Origin: Planctomycetota bacterium
GTDB taxonomy: Bacteria > Planctomycetota > Planctomycetia > Gemmatales > Gemmataceae
Assembly (NCBI GenBank): GCA_021413735.1
Contig: JAIOPV010000196.1
Span: 20,023 to 84,022, forward strand
Direction of reading: 5' to 3'
Length of the DNA: 64,000 nt
The number at the start of each line of letters is the position of its first letter. Positions within the stretch are counted from its first letter, which is position 1. Positions 41,658 to 50,709 of the stretch are shown here, piece after piece. A program made the translations under genes and the position numbers. The notes under the pieces are model-generated. The model searched no databases and was not told the origin of the DNA. It saw only the letters and a list, made by a program, of their open reading frames with translations.

Positions 41658-43673
41658 ATGAAACATCACGGCTTCCTCCGCGTTGCAGCCGCCAGCCCGG
41701 AACTTCGGCTCGCGGACTGCCCCTTCAATGCCGACCGCACTCTGAGCCTCATGAAGCAGGCCGAGGATCGCGGCGTCAACCTGATCGTGTTCCCGGAGTG
41801 CGGCCTCACTGGCTACACCTGCCACGATCTGTTCCACCACAAACCGCTCTGGCAGGCGGCAGAGGATGCGCTCGTTCGCGTCGTCGAACTCGGCGAGAAA
41901 ATCTATCGCGGGGTCGCAGTCGTTGGGTTGCCGCTCATGGTGGATGGGCAACTCTTCAACGTTGGCGCGGTCATTCACGCGGGGAAGATTCTCGGCATCG
42001 TGCCCAAGAGCTACCTGCCGAATTACAAGGAGTTCTACGACGCTCGCTACTTCTGCCCGGCCGACAACGCCACGTTCAGCAGCGCCAGCATCGCTGGTCA
42101 GAGCATCCCGTTCGGCACGAATCTGCTGTTCGATTGCCGCAATGTGCCGGGCTTCATCCTGGGCGTCGAAGTCTGCGAAGACCTGTGGATGCCGGTGCCG
42201 CCCAGTTCGCTCGCGGCACTTATGGGCGCAACCGTGCTGGCGAATCTTTCGGCGAGCAACGAGGTGATCGGCAAGGCGGGCTATCGACGGCAACTTGTCG
42301 CCGGCCAGTCGGGGCGTTGCCTCGCGAGCTATGTGTATTCGTCGTGTGGCGTCGGTGAATCGACCACCGATATCGTCTTCGGCGGCCACTGCATCATCGC
42401 GGAGAACGGGGTCGTCGTCGCGGAGTCGGAACGGTTCCGTCGCGGCGGTCACCTTCTCGTTTCAGACATTGATCTCGACCGTCTCGTGCATGATCGCATT
42501 CAGACGAACACATTCCACGATGCGAACCGTGCCCCCGATCTGAACTTCGGCAAGTTCCGCAACCTCTACTACGAACTCGAAGTCACCGCACGCGAGCCTG
42601 AATTGATTCGCACGGTTGAGGCAGCGCCGTTCGTGCCGAACGATCCTGCCACGCGAGATGAACGCTGTCGTGAAATCTTCCAGACGCAGGTGGCGGCGCT
42701 CGGTCGTCGCCTCTCGCACATCGGCACGCCGCCGGTTTCGATTGGCGTCTCGGGTGGCCTCGATTCGACGCTGGCACTGCTGGTCGTGTGCAAGACGATG
42801 GACGATCTGGGGGTCTCACGTGACGAAGTGCGTGCCCTGACGATGCCGGGCTTCGGCACCTCGGACAAGACCAAGGGCAACGCCCACGCCTTGATGCGGA
42901 TGCTTGGCGTGTCGGTTCGCGAGTGCGACATTCGCCCGCCCTGTTTCGAGGAGATGAAGCTGCTGGGGCATTCGCCGTTCGGCATCAAACTGGAGACTGA
43001 AACGGTTGAATCGCTCAGCGAGAAACTGAAACACTTGGCGTCAGACAATCGCAACGATTTGGTGTTCGAGAATACGCAGGCACGCATGCGGACGAGCCTG
43101 CTGATGAACTCGGGCTTCGTGATCGGCACCGGCGACCTGTCGGAACTGGCGCTCGGCTGGTGTACGTACAACGCCGATCACATGAGCATGTACAACGTGA
43201 ACGTGAGCATCCCGAAGACGCTGGTGAAGTTCCTGGTGAAGTGGGCCGCGGAGAACGAGTTCGACGGCGAAACACGCAAGACGCTGCTCTCGGTGGTTGA
43301 AACGGAGATATCGCCGGAGTTGCTTCCGACGGATGCGAGTGGTCAGATGGTGCAGTCGACGGAGTCGAGCATTGGGCCGTATGAGTTAGTGGATTTCTTC
43401 CTGTATCACTTCCTGCGATTTGGTGCGAGTCCGGAGAAGATACTCTTCTTGGCGAGGCACGCGACGTTCACGAAACCCTACACGCCGGGATTGGTGCGTC
43501 ACTGGTTGGGGGAGTTCTTGCGACGCTTCTTTGCGAACCAGTTCAAGCGGAGTTGCTTGCCGGACGGCCCCAAGGTGGGTTCGGTGAGTGTGTCACCGCG
43601 TGGCGACTGGCGAATGCCGTCGGACGCTGCCGCGCGCGTCTGGCTCGACGAAGTGGAGAAAGCGGAGTCGTGA
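41658..43673 (+). CDS. nadE: Glutamine-dependent NAD(+) synthetase
   Basis: The protein is 671 residues, the length of the two-domain bacterial type. The N-terminal nitrilase-like glutaminase has the triad Glu in FPECGLTGYTCHDLF, Lys in VPKSYLPNYKEFYDARYF and Cys in GVEVCEDLWMP. The synthetase domain has the PP-loop SIGVSGGLDSTLALLV, a TKGNAHALMRMLGV helix and GTGDLSELALGWCTYNADHMSMYN. It amidates nicotinate adenine dinucleotide to NAD using glutamine nitrogen. It pairs with the upstream phosphoribosyltransferase. Confidence 0.96.
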   Translation: MKHHGFLRVAAASPELRLADCPFNADRTLSLMKQAEDRGVNLIVFPECGLTGYTCHDLFHHKPLWQAAEDALVRVVELGEKIYRGVAVVGLPLMVDGQLFNVGAVIHAGKILGIVPKSYLPNYKEFYDARYFCPADNATFSSASIAGQSIPFGTNLLFDCRNVPGFILGVEVCEDLWMPVPPSSLAALMGATVLANLSASNEVIGKAGYRRQLVAGQSGRCLASYVYSSCGVGESTTDIVFGGHCIIAENGVVVAESERFRRGGHLLVSDIDLDRLVHDRIQTNTFHDANRAPDLNFGKFRNLYYELEVTAREPELIRTVEAAPFVPNDPATRDERCREIFQTQVAALGRRLSHIGTPPVSIGVSGGLDSTLALLVVCKTMDDLGVSRDEVRALTMPGFGTSDKTKGNAHALMRMLGVSVRECDIRPPCFEEMKLLGHSPFGIKLETETVESLSEKLKHLASDNRNDLVFENTQARMRTSLLMNSGFVIGTGDLSELALGWCTYNADHMSMYNVNVSIPKTLVKFLVKWAAENEFDGETRKTLLSVVETEISPELLPTDASGQMVQSTESSIGPYELVDFFLYHFLRFGASPEKILFLARHATFTKPYTPGLVRHWLGEFLRRFFANQFKRSCLPDGPKVGSVSVSPRGDWRMPSDAAARVWLDEVEKAES

Positions 43674-43706
43674 TACAAACGGAGAGGTTCCTTTGACGGT
43701 TTTGGT

Positions 43707-43750
43707 ATTAGCCGCTTGCGGCGTTGCACATGTTTGCTACGCCGCAAGCG
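43707..43750 (+). repeat. TTAGCCGC hairpin before the hydrolase-like gene
   Basis: TATTAGCCGCTTGCGGCGT pairs through CGCTTGCGGCGT with ACGCCGCAAGCG across an 18-nt loop. It ends 25 bp before ATG 43776 and belongs loosely to the GTTTAGCC family. Confidence 0.6.
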
Positions 43751-43775
43751 ACAAATCCCCGGCGAGGAAATACCC

Positions 43776-44981
43776 ATGCGACGATGGATCACAGCCTCGG
43801 TGCTTTTCTGCACTGTCGGTGCCGTTCTATTGTGTGCAGAAACCCCGATGGCGAAGGGTGCCGACCCCGTTGCAGAAACATTCCTCACAGCCGACGGAAT
43901 CCAACTCCACGGCCTCTTCACGCCGTCGTTGAAGAACGCGGGCACCGATCCCGTCGTGATTCTGCTCTACCCGCCCGGCAAAGACAACACGATGACCAAG
44001 GGCGACTGGAAGGGACTCGCAACCCTTCTGTCGAAGGAAGGGTATCACGTCTTTCAGTTCGACTGGCGCGGCCACGGCAAGAGTACGGACATCAAAGACA
44101 CAGCGCGATTCTGGAATTTGCAGGGGCCAAAAGATGAGTCGCCGCCCAACCCGTTCACCGGGTCGTGGAATAGCTCCAAACTCATCTCGGGTGCCCCGTT
44201 TCCGATGACCAAGGGGAAGATCAAGAACGAACTGCACTACAAGGATCTGTTCAACCCCGAGAAGTATGCCCCGATGTACTTGCTCGATCTCGCGGCGGCG
44301 AGACATCACCTCGACACCAAGAACGACGGTGGCGACCTGAACGCCAGTTCGATCTATCTTGTGGGAGCGGACATTGCTGCGTCAATCGGGATCGCGTGGC
44401 TGGCTATCGAGTGGAATCGCCCGGCGTATATGTGGACGCCTAGCGCGTTCCCGCCCACCGGTCGGGGTACGTTCCCGACATACAAGTACGTTCCTCAACC
44501 ATTCCCGGGTGGGCTTCCGAACGAACTTGGTGGCGGTGACATTTCAGGAGCAGTTTGGCTATCGCCAGCTCGAACGCCACCTTTCACCGAAGCCCTGCTG
44601 AAAAATTTGGTGAAGGATACGCCCAAACTTCGCGAGAACCCAATGTTGTTCCTTCATGCGCCGAAGGACGCGAAGGCGAAGTTGCAAGCGTCGTTCTTCG
44701 TTGATGAGGTGCTGGTCGCGAACCCCCCGGCGAAATCGCCGTTGCCGAAACTTGAGCACACGCTCGCTGAGGAAGTGAAGAATGGCGAAAACCTGCATGG
44801 CGTGGCGTTGCTGAGCGCAAACGTGGGAACTGAGGAGATGATCCTGACGTACCTCGCCGCGCTGCAGAAGAACCGTGCGAAGTTGATTCGCAAGAATCGT
44901 GGGTTCACCGCACCGTGGTCGATCCAACTGGCACCAGACAACAATCTCGCTGGCTCCGGATTTGGCTTCGTGCGACCGTGA
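43776..44981 (+). CDS. Exported alpha/beta-hydrolase-like protein with altered nucleophile elbow
   Basis: The protein is 401 residues from ATG 43776 (GAGGAA upstream) with signal peptide RRWITASVLFCTVGAVLLCA. The hydrolase core is visible: GIQLHGLFTPS, VVILLYPPGKDN, LLSKEGYHVFQFDWRGHGKS and later VDEVLVANPP. At the position of the GxSxG nucleophile it has VGADIAASIG, so Ser is replaced by Asp in the centre of the elbow. This could be an Asp-nucleophile enzyme (as in haloalkane dehalogenases) or a non-catalytic relative. No Uma2, ligase or NAD function is suggested by its position after nadE. Confidence 0.78.
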   Translation: MRRWITASVLFCTVGAVLLCAETPMAKGADPVAETFLTADGIQLHGLFTPSLKNAGTDPVVILLYPPGKDNTMTKGDWKGLATLLSKEGYHVFQFDWRGHGKSTDIKDTARFWNLQGPKDESPPNPFTGSWNSSKLISGAPFPMTKGKIKNELHYKDLFNPEKYAPMYLLDLAAARHHLDTKNDGGDLNASSIYLVGADIAASIGIAWLAIEWNRPAYMWTPSAFPPTGRGTFPTYKYVPQPFPGGLPNELGGGDISGAVWLSPARTPPFTEALLKNLVKDTPKLRENPMLFLHAPKDAKAKLQASFFVDEVLVANPPAKSPLPKLEHTLAEEVKNGENLHGVALLSANVGTEEMILTYLAALQKNRAKLIRKNRGFTAPWSIQLAPDNNLAGSGFGFVRP

Positions 44982-45010
44982 AGAGAGCGAGTTCGGTGAG
45001 AGCCAAAGAC

Positions 45011-45120
45011 CCCAGGCCAACGGCCTGGGCTGAGGAAGATCGGTCCTTCAAACCTCAAAAACCAAGCATGTCCCTGCGGTCTGAAGGACTGCCCTCAGCT
45101 CGGGCCAACGGCCTGAGGTC
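45011..45120. repeat. Two CCAGGCCAACGGCCTGG-type hairpins
   Basis: A stem CCCAGGCC-AAC-GGCCTGGG (45011-45029) and a stem CCTCAGCTCGGGCCAACGGC (45093 onward, closing with CTGAGG). They are linked by a further inverted pair GGTCCTTCA / TGAAGGACT. The region 44982-45260 has no gene otherwise. The word CAGGCC-GTT-GGCCTG at 3659 is the same family. Confidence 0.55.
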
Positions 45121-45260
45121 TTGGGTGATGCACCAAAATACCTCAACTGCGAGCTACACCAAGCTCGGGCTTGACCGTCGCGACCGCTGTAGGTATCGCG
45201 CCGGTCACCACACGATTCCATAACAAGCGATCCTCGTTCCACTGACCCACGGAGGTTGCC

Positions 45261-46010
45261 GTGTCAGCGTGGAAGAACCTGATCCTCCTCGTGCCGGTGT
45301 TTCTCTGCGGGTGCGCGACCGGATTCGACCGTCACGGACGAGATGATGCGGCCGATGTCGCTGGGCACTATCAAGCAAACTGCTTCAAGGCACAGACAGA
45401 ACTCTTCGCTGCCGTTCGCGCGGATGATGCAGTCCGAATTCGCGAATTGCTTCGGACATTTCCCGAACTGGCGAACGAGTATGAACGCGGCACAAAGCGT
45501 CCCCTGACGCCGCTTCAAGTCGCCACGGAACGCAACCAACCGGCCGCGATGCTCGCCCTGATCGAATGCGGGGCAGACCTGCAAGCGGGTGCGGATTCAT
45601 CGGAAGGTACGCCACTTCAGATGGCTGCACGCAACGGCCACAAGGAAGCCACGGACATGCTGTTGAACAGCGGAGCAACCCTGGACTTATACTCGGCTGT
45701 GGCGCTGAACAAGATTGTCTCGGTCGAGCGATTCTTCCGCGTCGCGACTGCGTTGGGTGTTAGTCCGTGGTTCGCAAACAGTCGATGGACGGAACCCGGC
45801 GGTCGCGAAACACCGCTGTTGCTCGTGGCGATCACGAATGGGCACCTCGAGATGGTGCGGTTGCTGCTGGAACACGGTGCCAGCCCATTCGCGCAGACGA
45901 TCATCAATCCTTGCTTCATCTCCGACAACAACTTCAAAGGCACGACAATCGGTCTGACGCCCGTAGGACCACCGACAGGCGATCTCGACGTTCCCATCCG
46001 CAAGCCGTGA
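45261..46010 (+). CDS. Ankyrin-repeat lipoprotein
   Basis: The protein is 249 residues from GTG 45261, preceded by CGGAGG at 6 nt. The lipobox FLCGC gives a lipidated Cys at about residue 18. Ankyrin repeats follow: LTPLQVATERNQPAAMLALI, ECGADLQAG, GTPLQMAARNGHKEATDML and LLLVAITNGHLEMVRLLLEHGASPF. They would form a protein-binding surface in the periplasm or at the outer membrane. The partner is unknown. It stands alone between a repeat cluster and the three-copy repeat upstream of sucA. Confidence 0.85.
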   Translation: MSAWKNLILLVPVFLCGCATGFDRHGRDDAADVAGHYQANCFKAQTELFAAVRADDAVRIRELLRTFPELANEYERGTKRPLTPLQVATERNQPAAMLALIECGADLQAGADSSEGTPLQMAARNGHKEATDMLLNSGATLDLYSAVALNKIVSVERFFRVATALGVSPWFANSRWTEPGGRETPLLLVAITNGHLEMVRLLLEHGASPFAQTIINPCFISDNNFKGTTIGLTPVGPPTGDLDVPIRKP

Positions 46011-46030
46011 GAGTACATCGCAGCGTTATT

Positions 46031-46305
46031 CTGATGGATTTTCTTCCGGACGAGTGAAATGATTCCGCGACTCTCCGGACTCAGTGAAAACGGGGCTTGT
46101 GCTGCATCAAATGCCGCAAGGTGTTCCACGCAATTGAGATGAGTATGCGTGAGAGGAATGATCTGATGATGTTTCTTCCGGACGAGTGAAATGGTTCCGG
46201 AGGTGGAGTTTTCATCACTTTTCGCCGCATCGCGAACCGTCCAAACGAGTTGACTTCATTCGGATGGTGTTTCTTCCGGACGAGTAAAATGGTTCCGGAG
46301 GTGGG
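46031..46305 (+). repeat. Three-copy direct repeat upstream of sucA, each carrying an M-x-FLPDE-stop mini-frame
   Basis: Copies start at 46031, 46163 and 46261. The core TTTCTTCCGGACGAGTGAAA then TGGTTCCGG is almost identical in all three, and copies 2 and 3 share a further GAGGTGG. Each has ATG, one variable codon, then TTT CTT CCG GAC GAG and a stop (TGA, TGA, TAA). The whole 46011-46465 gap holds no other gene. The function could be regulatory, transposon-derived or a translated leader. Confidence 0.7.
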
Positions 46306-46465
46306 GTGTAGGTGTGGCCCGGAACCAATACGAACCACGCACCCTCCATCAGAACCACCAGCCTCAAGATGATCCCGCGTTTGCGGTGTCCTTGTCTCGC
46401 GTGCATGGGGGACTATCAGTAATCTTACCTCTCCGCCCAGCCCGCCGCCCGCCTTCGGAGTCCCC

Positions 46466-49387
46466 ATGTTCAGCGAGAACGGCGAACTCGTGGAAGAGAT
46501 GTTCCGCAAGTGGCAAGCGAACTCTCAGTCCGTCGATTCCACCTGGCAAGCCTTCTTCGCCGGAATGCAGTTCGCCGGCAAAGTGCCCGACAGTTCCGGC
46601 GTTAGTACACCCAGCTCCTCGAACGCCGATCTGCGTCTCCAAACGGGCGTCGTGCGGCTCGTGAACTGGTATCGGCAAGCGGGGCACCTCAAAGCGCAGA
46701 CCGATCCGCTGACGATGTCGGCACCGGCAACGTCGCCGTTGTTCGCGCTCGAATCCTATGACCTCTCGCCAGGCGATCTCGACAAGATCGTTGACGCTTC
46801 GATGTACTTCGGACTCGACGGCAACGTGCGACTTCGCGATCTGATCGAGGCACTGGAGGAAACGTACTGCCGCACGATCGGCGTCGAGTACATGCACATC
46901 GACTCGCTCGAAGTGCGGGGCTGGCTCGCGAAGCGAATGGAGCCGGTTCGCAATCGGCACCCGATGCCGTTGCGTCAGAAATACCGCATTCTGATGACGC
47001 TTCACCAGGCGGAACTCTTCGAGAAGTTCCTGCACACGAAGTACGTCGGCCAGAAGCGGTTCTCGCTCGAAGGCGGCGAAACGCTCATCCCAATCCTCGA
47101 TGGCATCATCGAACGCGGTCCGAGTTTGGGCGTGAAGGAGTTCGTCATTGGCATGGCCCACCGTGGCCGGCTGAACGTGCTGGCGAACACGCTGAACAAG
47201 CCATTCGCGGAGATCTTCAACGAATTTGAGGACAACTACCTGCCGATGTCGACGCACGATGGCGACGGCGACGTGAAGTATCACCTCGGCTTCTCGGCGG
47301 ATGTCGAAGCGTCCGACGGCCAGATGGTTCACCTGTCGGTGACGCCGAACCCGAGCCATTTGGAGATCGTGAATCCGGTGGTGGAAGGCCGCGTGCGGGC
47401 GAAGCAGCGGCTTCACGGCGACAACGAACGCAAGACCGGCGTGCCGGTGCTGATCCACGGCGACGCGGCGTTCGCGGGGCAGGGGGTCATCATGGAAACG
47501 TTCAACATGATGACGCTGACCGGCTACAAGACCGGCGGCACGGTTCACGTTGTCATTAACAATCAGATCGGCTTCACGACCAACCCGCGAGATTCCCGCA
47601 GCACGCAGTATTGCACCGACATCGCGAAGTTCGTGCAGGCTCCGATCTTCCATGTGAACGCGGAAGATGCCGAGGCATGCGTTGCCGTGTCGCAATTGGC
47701 ATTGGAGTTTCGCCAGCAATTCAAGCGTGATGTCGTGATCGACATGGTGTGTTATCGCAAGTGGGGCCACAACGAAGGCGACAATCCCGGCTACACGCAG
47801 CCGTTGCAATCGAAGGTGATCGAGAAGAAGGAACCGCTGTCGCGAGTGTATGCCAAGCAGCTCGCGGAAGGTTCAGCAAATGAGGGCGTGGCAGCTCACG
47901 TATCGGAGGCTATTGGCGAGGCGTTCGCGGAAAAACTCGCTGAGGCCGTTCAGGTCGCTGACACGGCCGCGGACGAATACAAGCAGCGGATGCAAAAGGC
48001 TTACGACGAAACCAAGGCTCGCGTGAAGAGTGGGCAGAGTCGCAAGCGTGGCATGGAAGGCTTCTCGGGGCGCTGGAAGGGATTCACGAACGAGTACACG
48101 CACACTCCAGTTGCGACCGGCGTGGCGGAGAAGGTGCTGGACCGCATCGCAGACGCGATTGGCACATTCCCGGCAGGCTTCACGCCGCACCCGAACTTGC
48201 AGAAGATCCTCGAAGCCCGGCGCGACAATATCAAGGCCCGCAAGCACATCGATTGGGGCACCGCTGAGGCGCTGGCGTTCGGTTCGCTGGTGCTAGAAGG
48301 CACGCCGGTTCGCCTCTCAGGGCAAGACAGCCGTCGCGGCACGTTCACGCAACGGCACTCGGTCGTCGTCGATTTCAACACGGGTGCCGACCACTACCCG
48401 CTGTCGAATCTTGACCCGAAGCAGGCACCGTTCGATGTCTTCGATAGCTCGCTTTCCGAGGCGGCGGTTCTCGGCTTCGAGTTCGGCTATGCGATGGACG
48501 ATCCGCAATCGTTGGTGATGTGGGAGGCGCAGTTCGGCGACTTCGTGAACGGCGCTCAGGTCATCATTGACCAGTTCCTGACATCGTGCGAATCGAAGTG
48601 GAACCGCTCGAACGGCCTCGTGATGCTGCTGCCGCACGCCTATGAGGGACAGGGGCCAGAGCATTCCTCCGCACGGCTCGAACGCTTCCTGCAAATGTGC
48701 GCCGAGGACAACATTCAGGTCGTGTATCCGACGACACCGGCCCAGTACTTCCACATGCTTCGCAGGCAGGTTCGCCGCACATTCCGCAAGCCGCTCGTGG
48801 TGATGACACCCAAGAGCCTGCTGCGATTCACCGAGAAGAAACCGCTGGAGTTGCAGGCCGCGTCGCCGGTCTCCGACTTCAACAGCGGCAACTTCCTCGA
48901 AGTGCTCGACGATCAGAAAGCTCAGCCAAACGCGGTCACGCGAGTACTGCTGTGTTCGGGCAAGGTCTACTACGACCTCGCCACACGCCGCGACGAACTG
49001 AAGTCGTCAACGGTTGCGGTGATTCGGCTGGAGCAGTTCTACCCGTGGCCGGGTGAGCAGCTTGCTGCTGTGTTCAGCAAGTATCCGAAGTGCCGCGAGT
49101 GGGTGTGGGTGCAGGAAGAATCGCAGAACATGGGCGGTTGGTCGTTCGTGGAACCGCGACTGCGTGCCATGAACTTCCCGTTCGAGTACGTCGGTCGCGA
49201 CGCCAGCGCCAGCCCTTCGACCGGTTCGCACCACGTTCACGAACGCGAGCAGAAGTTGCTCGTGGATGGCGCGTTCGCGGTGAACCCGTCAGGTCCGATC
49301 GGCCCTGGTTATGTGGGCTGGGTCGAACCGACTGCGAACGGCAGCAACGGCGAACACGCTCCGGCGAAACCAAAGACAAACGCCTGA
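46466..49387 (+). CDS. sucA: 2-oxoglutarate dehydrogenase E1 component
   Basis: The protein is 973 residues, a typical length. The N-terminal lipoyl-partner helix (LVEEMFRKWQANSQSVDSTW) is followed by FVIGMAHRGRLNVLAN, SVTPNPSHLEIVNPVVEG and the thiamine diphosphate region GDAAFAGQGVIMETFNM to VHVVINNQIGFTTNPRD. The transketolase-like C-terminal part has DSRRGTFTQRHSV and LPHAYEGQGPEHSSARLERF. It decarboxylates 2-oxoglutarate in the TCA cycle and acts with E2 and E3 encoded immediately downstream. GGAG lies 5 nt before the ATG. Confidence 0.97.
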   Translation: MFSENGELVEEMFRKWQANSQSVDSTWQAFFAGMQFAGKVPDSSGVSTPSSSNADLRLQTGVVRLVNWYRQAGHLKAQTDPLTMSAPATSPLFALESYDLSPGDLDKIVDASMYFGLDGNVRLRDLIEALEETYCRTIGVEYMHIDSLEVRGWLAKRMEPVRNRHPMPLRQKYRILMTLHQAELFEKFLHTKYVGQKRFSLEGGETLIPILDGIIERGPSLGVKEFVIGMAHRGRLNVLANTLNKPFAEIFNEFEDNYLPMSTHDGDGDVKYHLGFSADVEASDGQMVHLSVTPNPSHLEIVNPVVEGRVRAKQRLHGDNERKTGVPVLIHGDAAFAGQGVIMETFNMMTLTGYKTGGTVHVVINNQIGFTTNPRDSRSTQYCTDIAKFVQAPIFHVNAEDAEACVAVSQLALEFRQQFKRDVVIDMVCYRKWGHNEGDNPGYTQPLQSKVIEKKEPLSRVYAKQLAEGSANEGVAAHVSEAIGEAFAEKLAEAVQVADTAADEYKQRMQKAYDETKARVKSGQSRKRGMEGFSGRWKGFTNEYTHTPVATGVAEKVLDRIADAIGTFPAGFTPHPNLQKILEARRDNIKARKHIDWGTAEALAFGSLVLEGTPVRLSGQDSRRGTFTQRHSVVVDFNTGADHYPLSNLDPKQAPFDVFDSSLSEAAVLGFEFGYAMDDPQSLVMWEAQFGDFVNGAQVIIDQFLTSCESKWNRSNGLVMLLPHAYEGQGPEHSSARLERFLQMCAEDNIQVVYPTTPAQYFHMLRRQVRRTFRKPLVVMTPKSLLRFTEKKPLELQAASPVSDFNSGNFLEVLDDQKAQPNAVTRVLLCSGKVYYDLATRRDELKSSTVAVIRLEQFYPWPGEQLAAVFSKYPKCREWVWVQEESQNMGGWSFVEPRLRAMNFPFEYVGRDASASPSTGSHHVHEREQKLLVDGAFAVNPSGPIGPGYVGWVEPTANGSNGEHAPAKPKTNA

Positions 49388-49419
49388 TCGCGACGAATTC
49401 ACTTCACGAGGAATGACCG

Positions 49420-50634
49420 ATGCCGCTTGAAGAAGTCGTGGTGCCGCGGGCTGGTGAGTCGATCAGCGAAGGCACCTTGAACCGCTGGATGAAACCAGAC
49501 GGTGCATATGTGAAGGTCGATGAACCGCTGTTCGAGTTGGGCACCGACAAGGCGACGCAGGAAGTCGCTGCGACAGTCGCGGGTGTGCTGAAGATTCTTG
49601 TCGCTGAAGGGCAAACGGTTCAAGTCGGCGCGGTGGTGGCGAAGATCGACACCGACGCGAAGGCACCTGCTGCGACTGCGGGGAGTGCGAAACCAGCACC
49701 TGCTGCGACCGCTTCAACGCCAGCCCCAACCGGCGGCACTCCATCTCCTGCTGCCTCGCGTGTAATGGCTGAAGCCGGTCTGAAGCCTGGCGATGTGGCT
49801 GGCACGGGTCCGGGTGGTCGCATTCTGAAGGAAGACGCGGTTGCCGCGACCACTGCCAAAGCGAGCCCTGCGCCTGCGACAAGCGGGAATGGCAAGGCAG
49901 CAGAGCCAGCGAAGCCAGCTGTCGTGGCGGGTGCTCGATCGAGTCGGCGTGAAGCGATGTCGCAGGTTCGCAAGCGAATCGCATCGCGGTTGCTCGAATC
50001 GCAGAACACCACAGCCACCCTGACGACGTTCAACGAAGCCGACATGACGGCGATTCAGGAACTGCGAGCGAAGTACAACGAGAAGTTCGAGAAGAAGCAC
50101 GGTGCGAAACTCGGGTTCATGTCGGTGTTCGTGAAAGCTGCGGTCGAAGCGTTGAAGTCGTTCCCGCTCGTGAACGCCAAGATCGACGGCACCGATATCG
50201 TGCATCAGGACTTCTATGACATCGGCGTGGCGGTCAGCACTGAGAAGGGGTTGATGGTGCCGATCGTTCGGGACGCTGACCGCATGGGGTTCGCGGACAT
50301 CGAGAAGAAGATTGGCGAGCTTGCTAAGAAGGCCCGCGACGGCAAGATCGCGTTCACCGACCTCGAAGGCGGCACGTTCACAATCACGAACGGCGGTCTG
50401 TTTGGCTCGATGATGAGTACGCCTATCCTGAATCCACCGCAAGTTGCGATTCTGGGTATGCATAGCATTCAGAAGCGTGCCATCGTAATCAATGACCAGA
50501 TTGTGATTCGCCCGATGATGTATCTGGCGTTGAGTTACGATCACCGGTTAATTGATGGCCGCGACGCAGTGCAGTTCCTCGTGCGAATCAAGGAATGCGT
50601 CGAGAATCCCGAACGCATGTTGTTGGAAGTATAA
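49420..50634 (+). CDS. sucB: Dihydrolipoyllysine-residue succinyltransferase (E2)
   Basis: The protein is 404 residues, 32 bp after sucA with GAGGAATG upstream. The lipoyl domain has Lys44 in [11 protein letters not shown]. An Ala/Pro linker (residues about 80-112) leads to a peripheral-subunit-binding domain ([20 protein letters not shown]). A second Ala/Pro linker leads to the catalytic domain with [35 protein letters not shown] and the active site [13 protein letters not shown]. It transfers the succinyl group from the lipoamide to CoA. It forms the core of the complex with SucA and Lpd. Confidence 0.96.
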   Translation: MPLEEVVVPRAGESISEGTLNRWMKPDGAYVKVDEPLFELGTDKATQEVAATVAGVLKILVAEGQTVQVGAVVAKIDTDAKAPAATAGSAKPAPAATASTPAPTGGTPSPAASRVMAEAGLKPGDVAGTGPGGRILKEDAVAATTAKASPAPATSGNGKAAEPAKPAVVAGARSSRREAMSQVRKRIASRLLESQNTTATLTTFNEADMTAIQELRAKYNEKFEKKHGAKLGFMSVFVKAAVEALKSFPLVNAKIDGTDIVHQDFYDIGVAVSTEKGLMVPIVRDADRMGFADIEKKIGELAKKARDGKIAFTDLEGGTFTITNGGLFGSMMSTPILNPPQVAILGMHSIQKRAIVINDQIVIRPMMYLALSYDHRLIDGRDAVQFLVRIKECVENPERMLLEV

Positions 50635-50642
50635 ATCTCATC

Positions 50643-50692
50643 GCGTAGCCGCGACCCGAAGGGGAACGTTCCCCTTCGGGTCGCGGCTACGC
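50643..50692. repeat. Perfect 50-bp palindrome between sucB and lpdA
   Basis: GCGTAGCCGCGACCCGAAGG to GGAAC (25 bases) is followed directly by its exact reverse complement with no loop. It ends 17 bp before the lpdA ATG. One arm matches the GTTTAGCCGCGACCCGAAGG family at 9728 and 35789. Confidence 0.9.
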
Positions 50693-50709
50693 ATTTCCGG
50701 GTATATATC

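Noticed and set aside
46031-46305. Three-copy repeat as a CRISPR array
   Set aside because: Only three copies, unequal spacing (132 and 98 bp) and divergent edges; not CRISPR-like.
46364-47809. Minus-strand 481-codon frame over sucA
   Set aside because: Antisense to sucA; composition is a codon-bias mirror and contains no domain.
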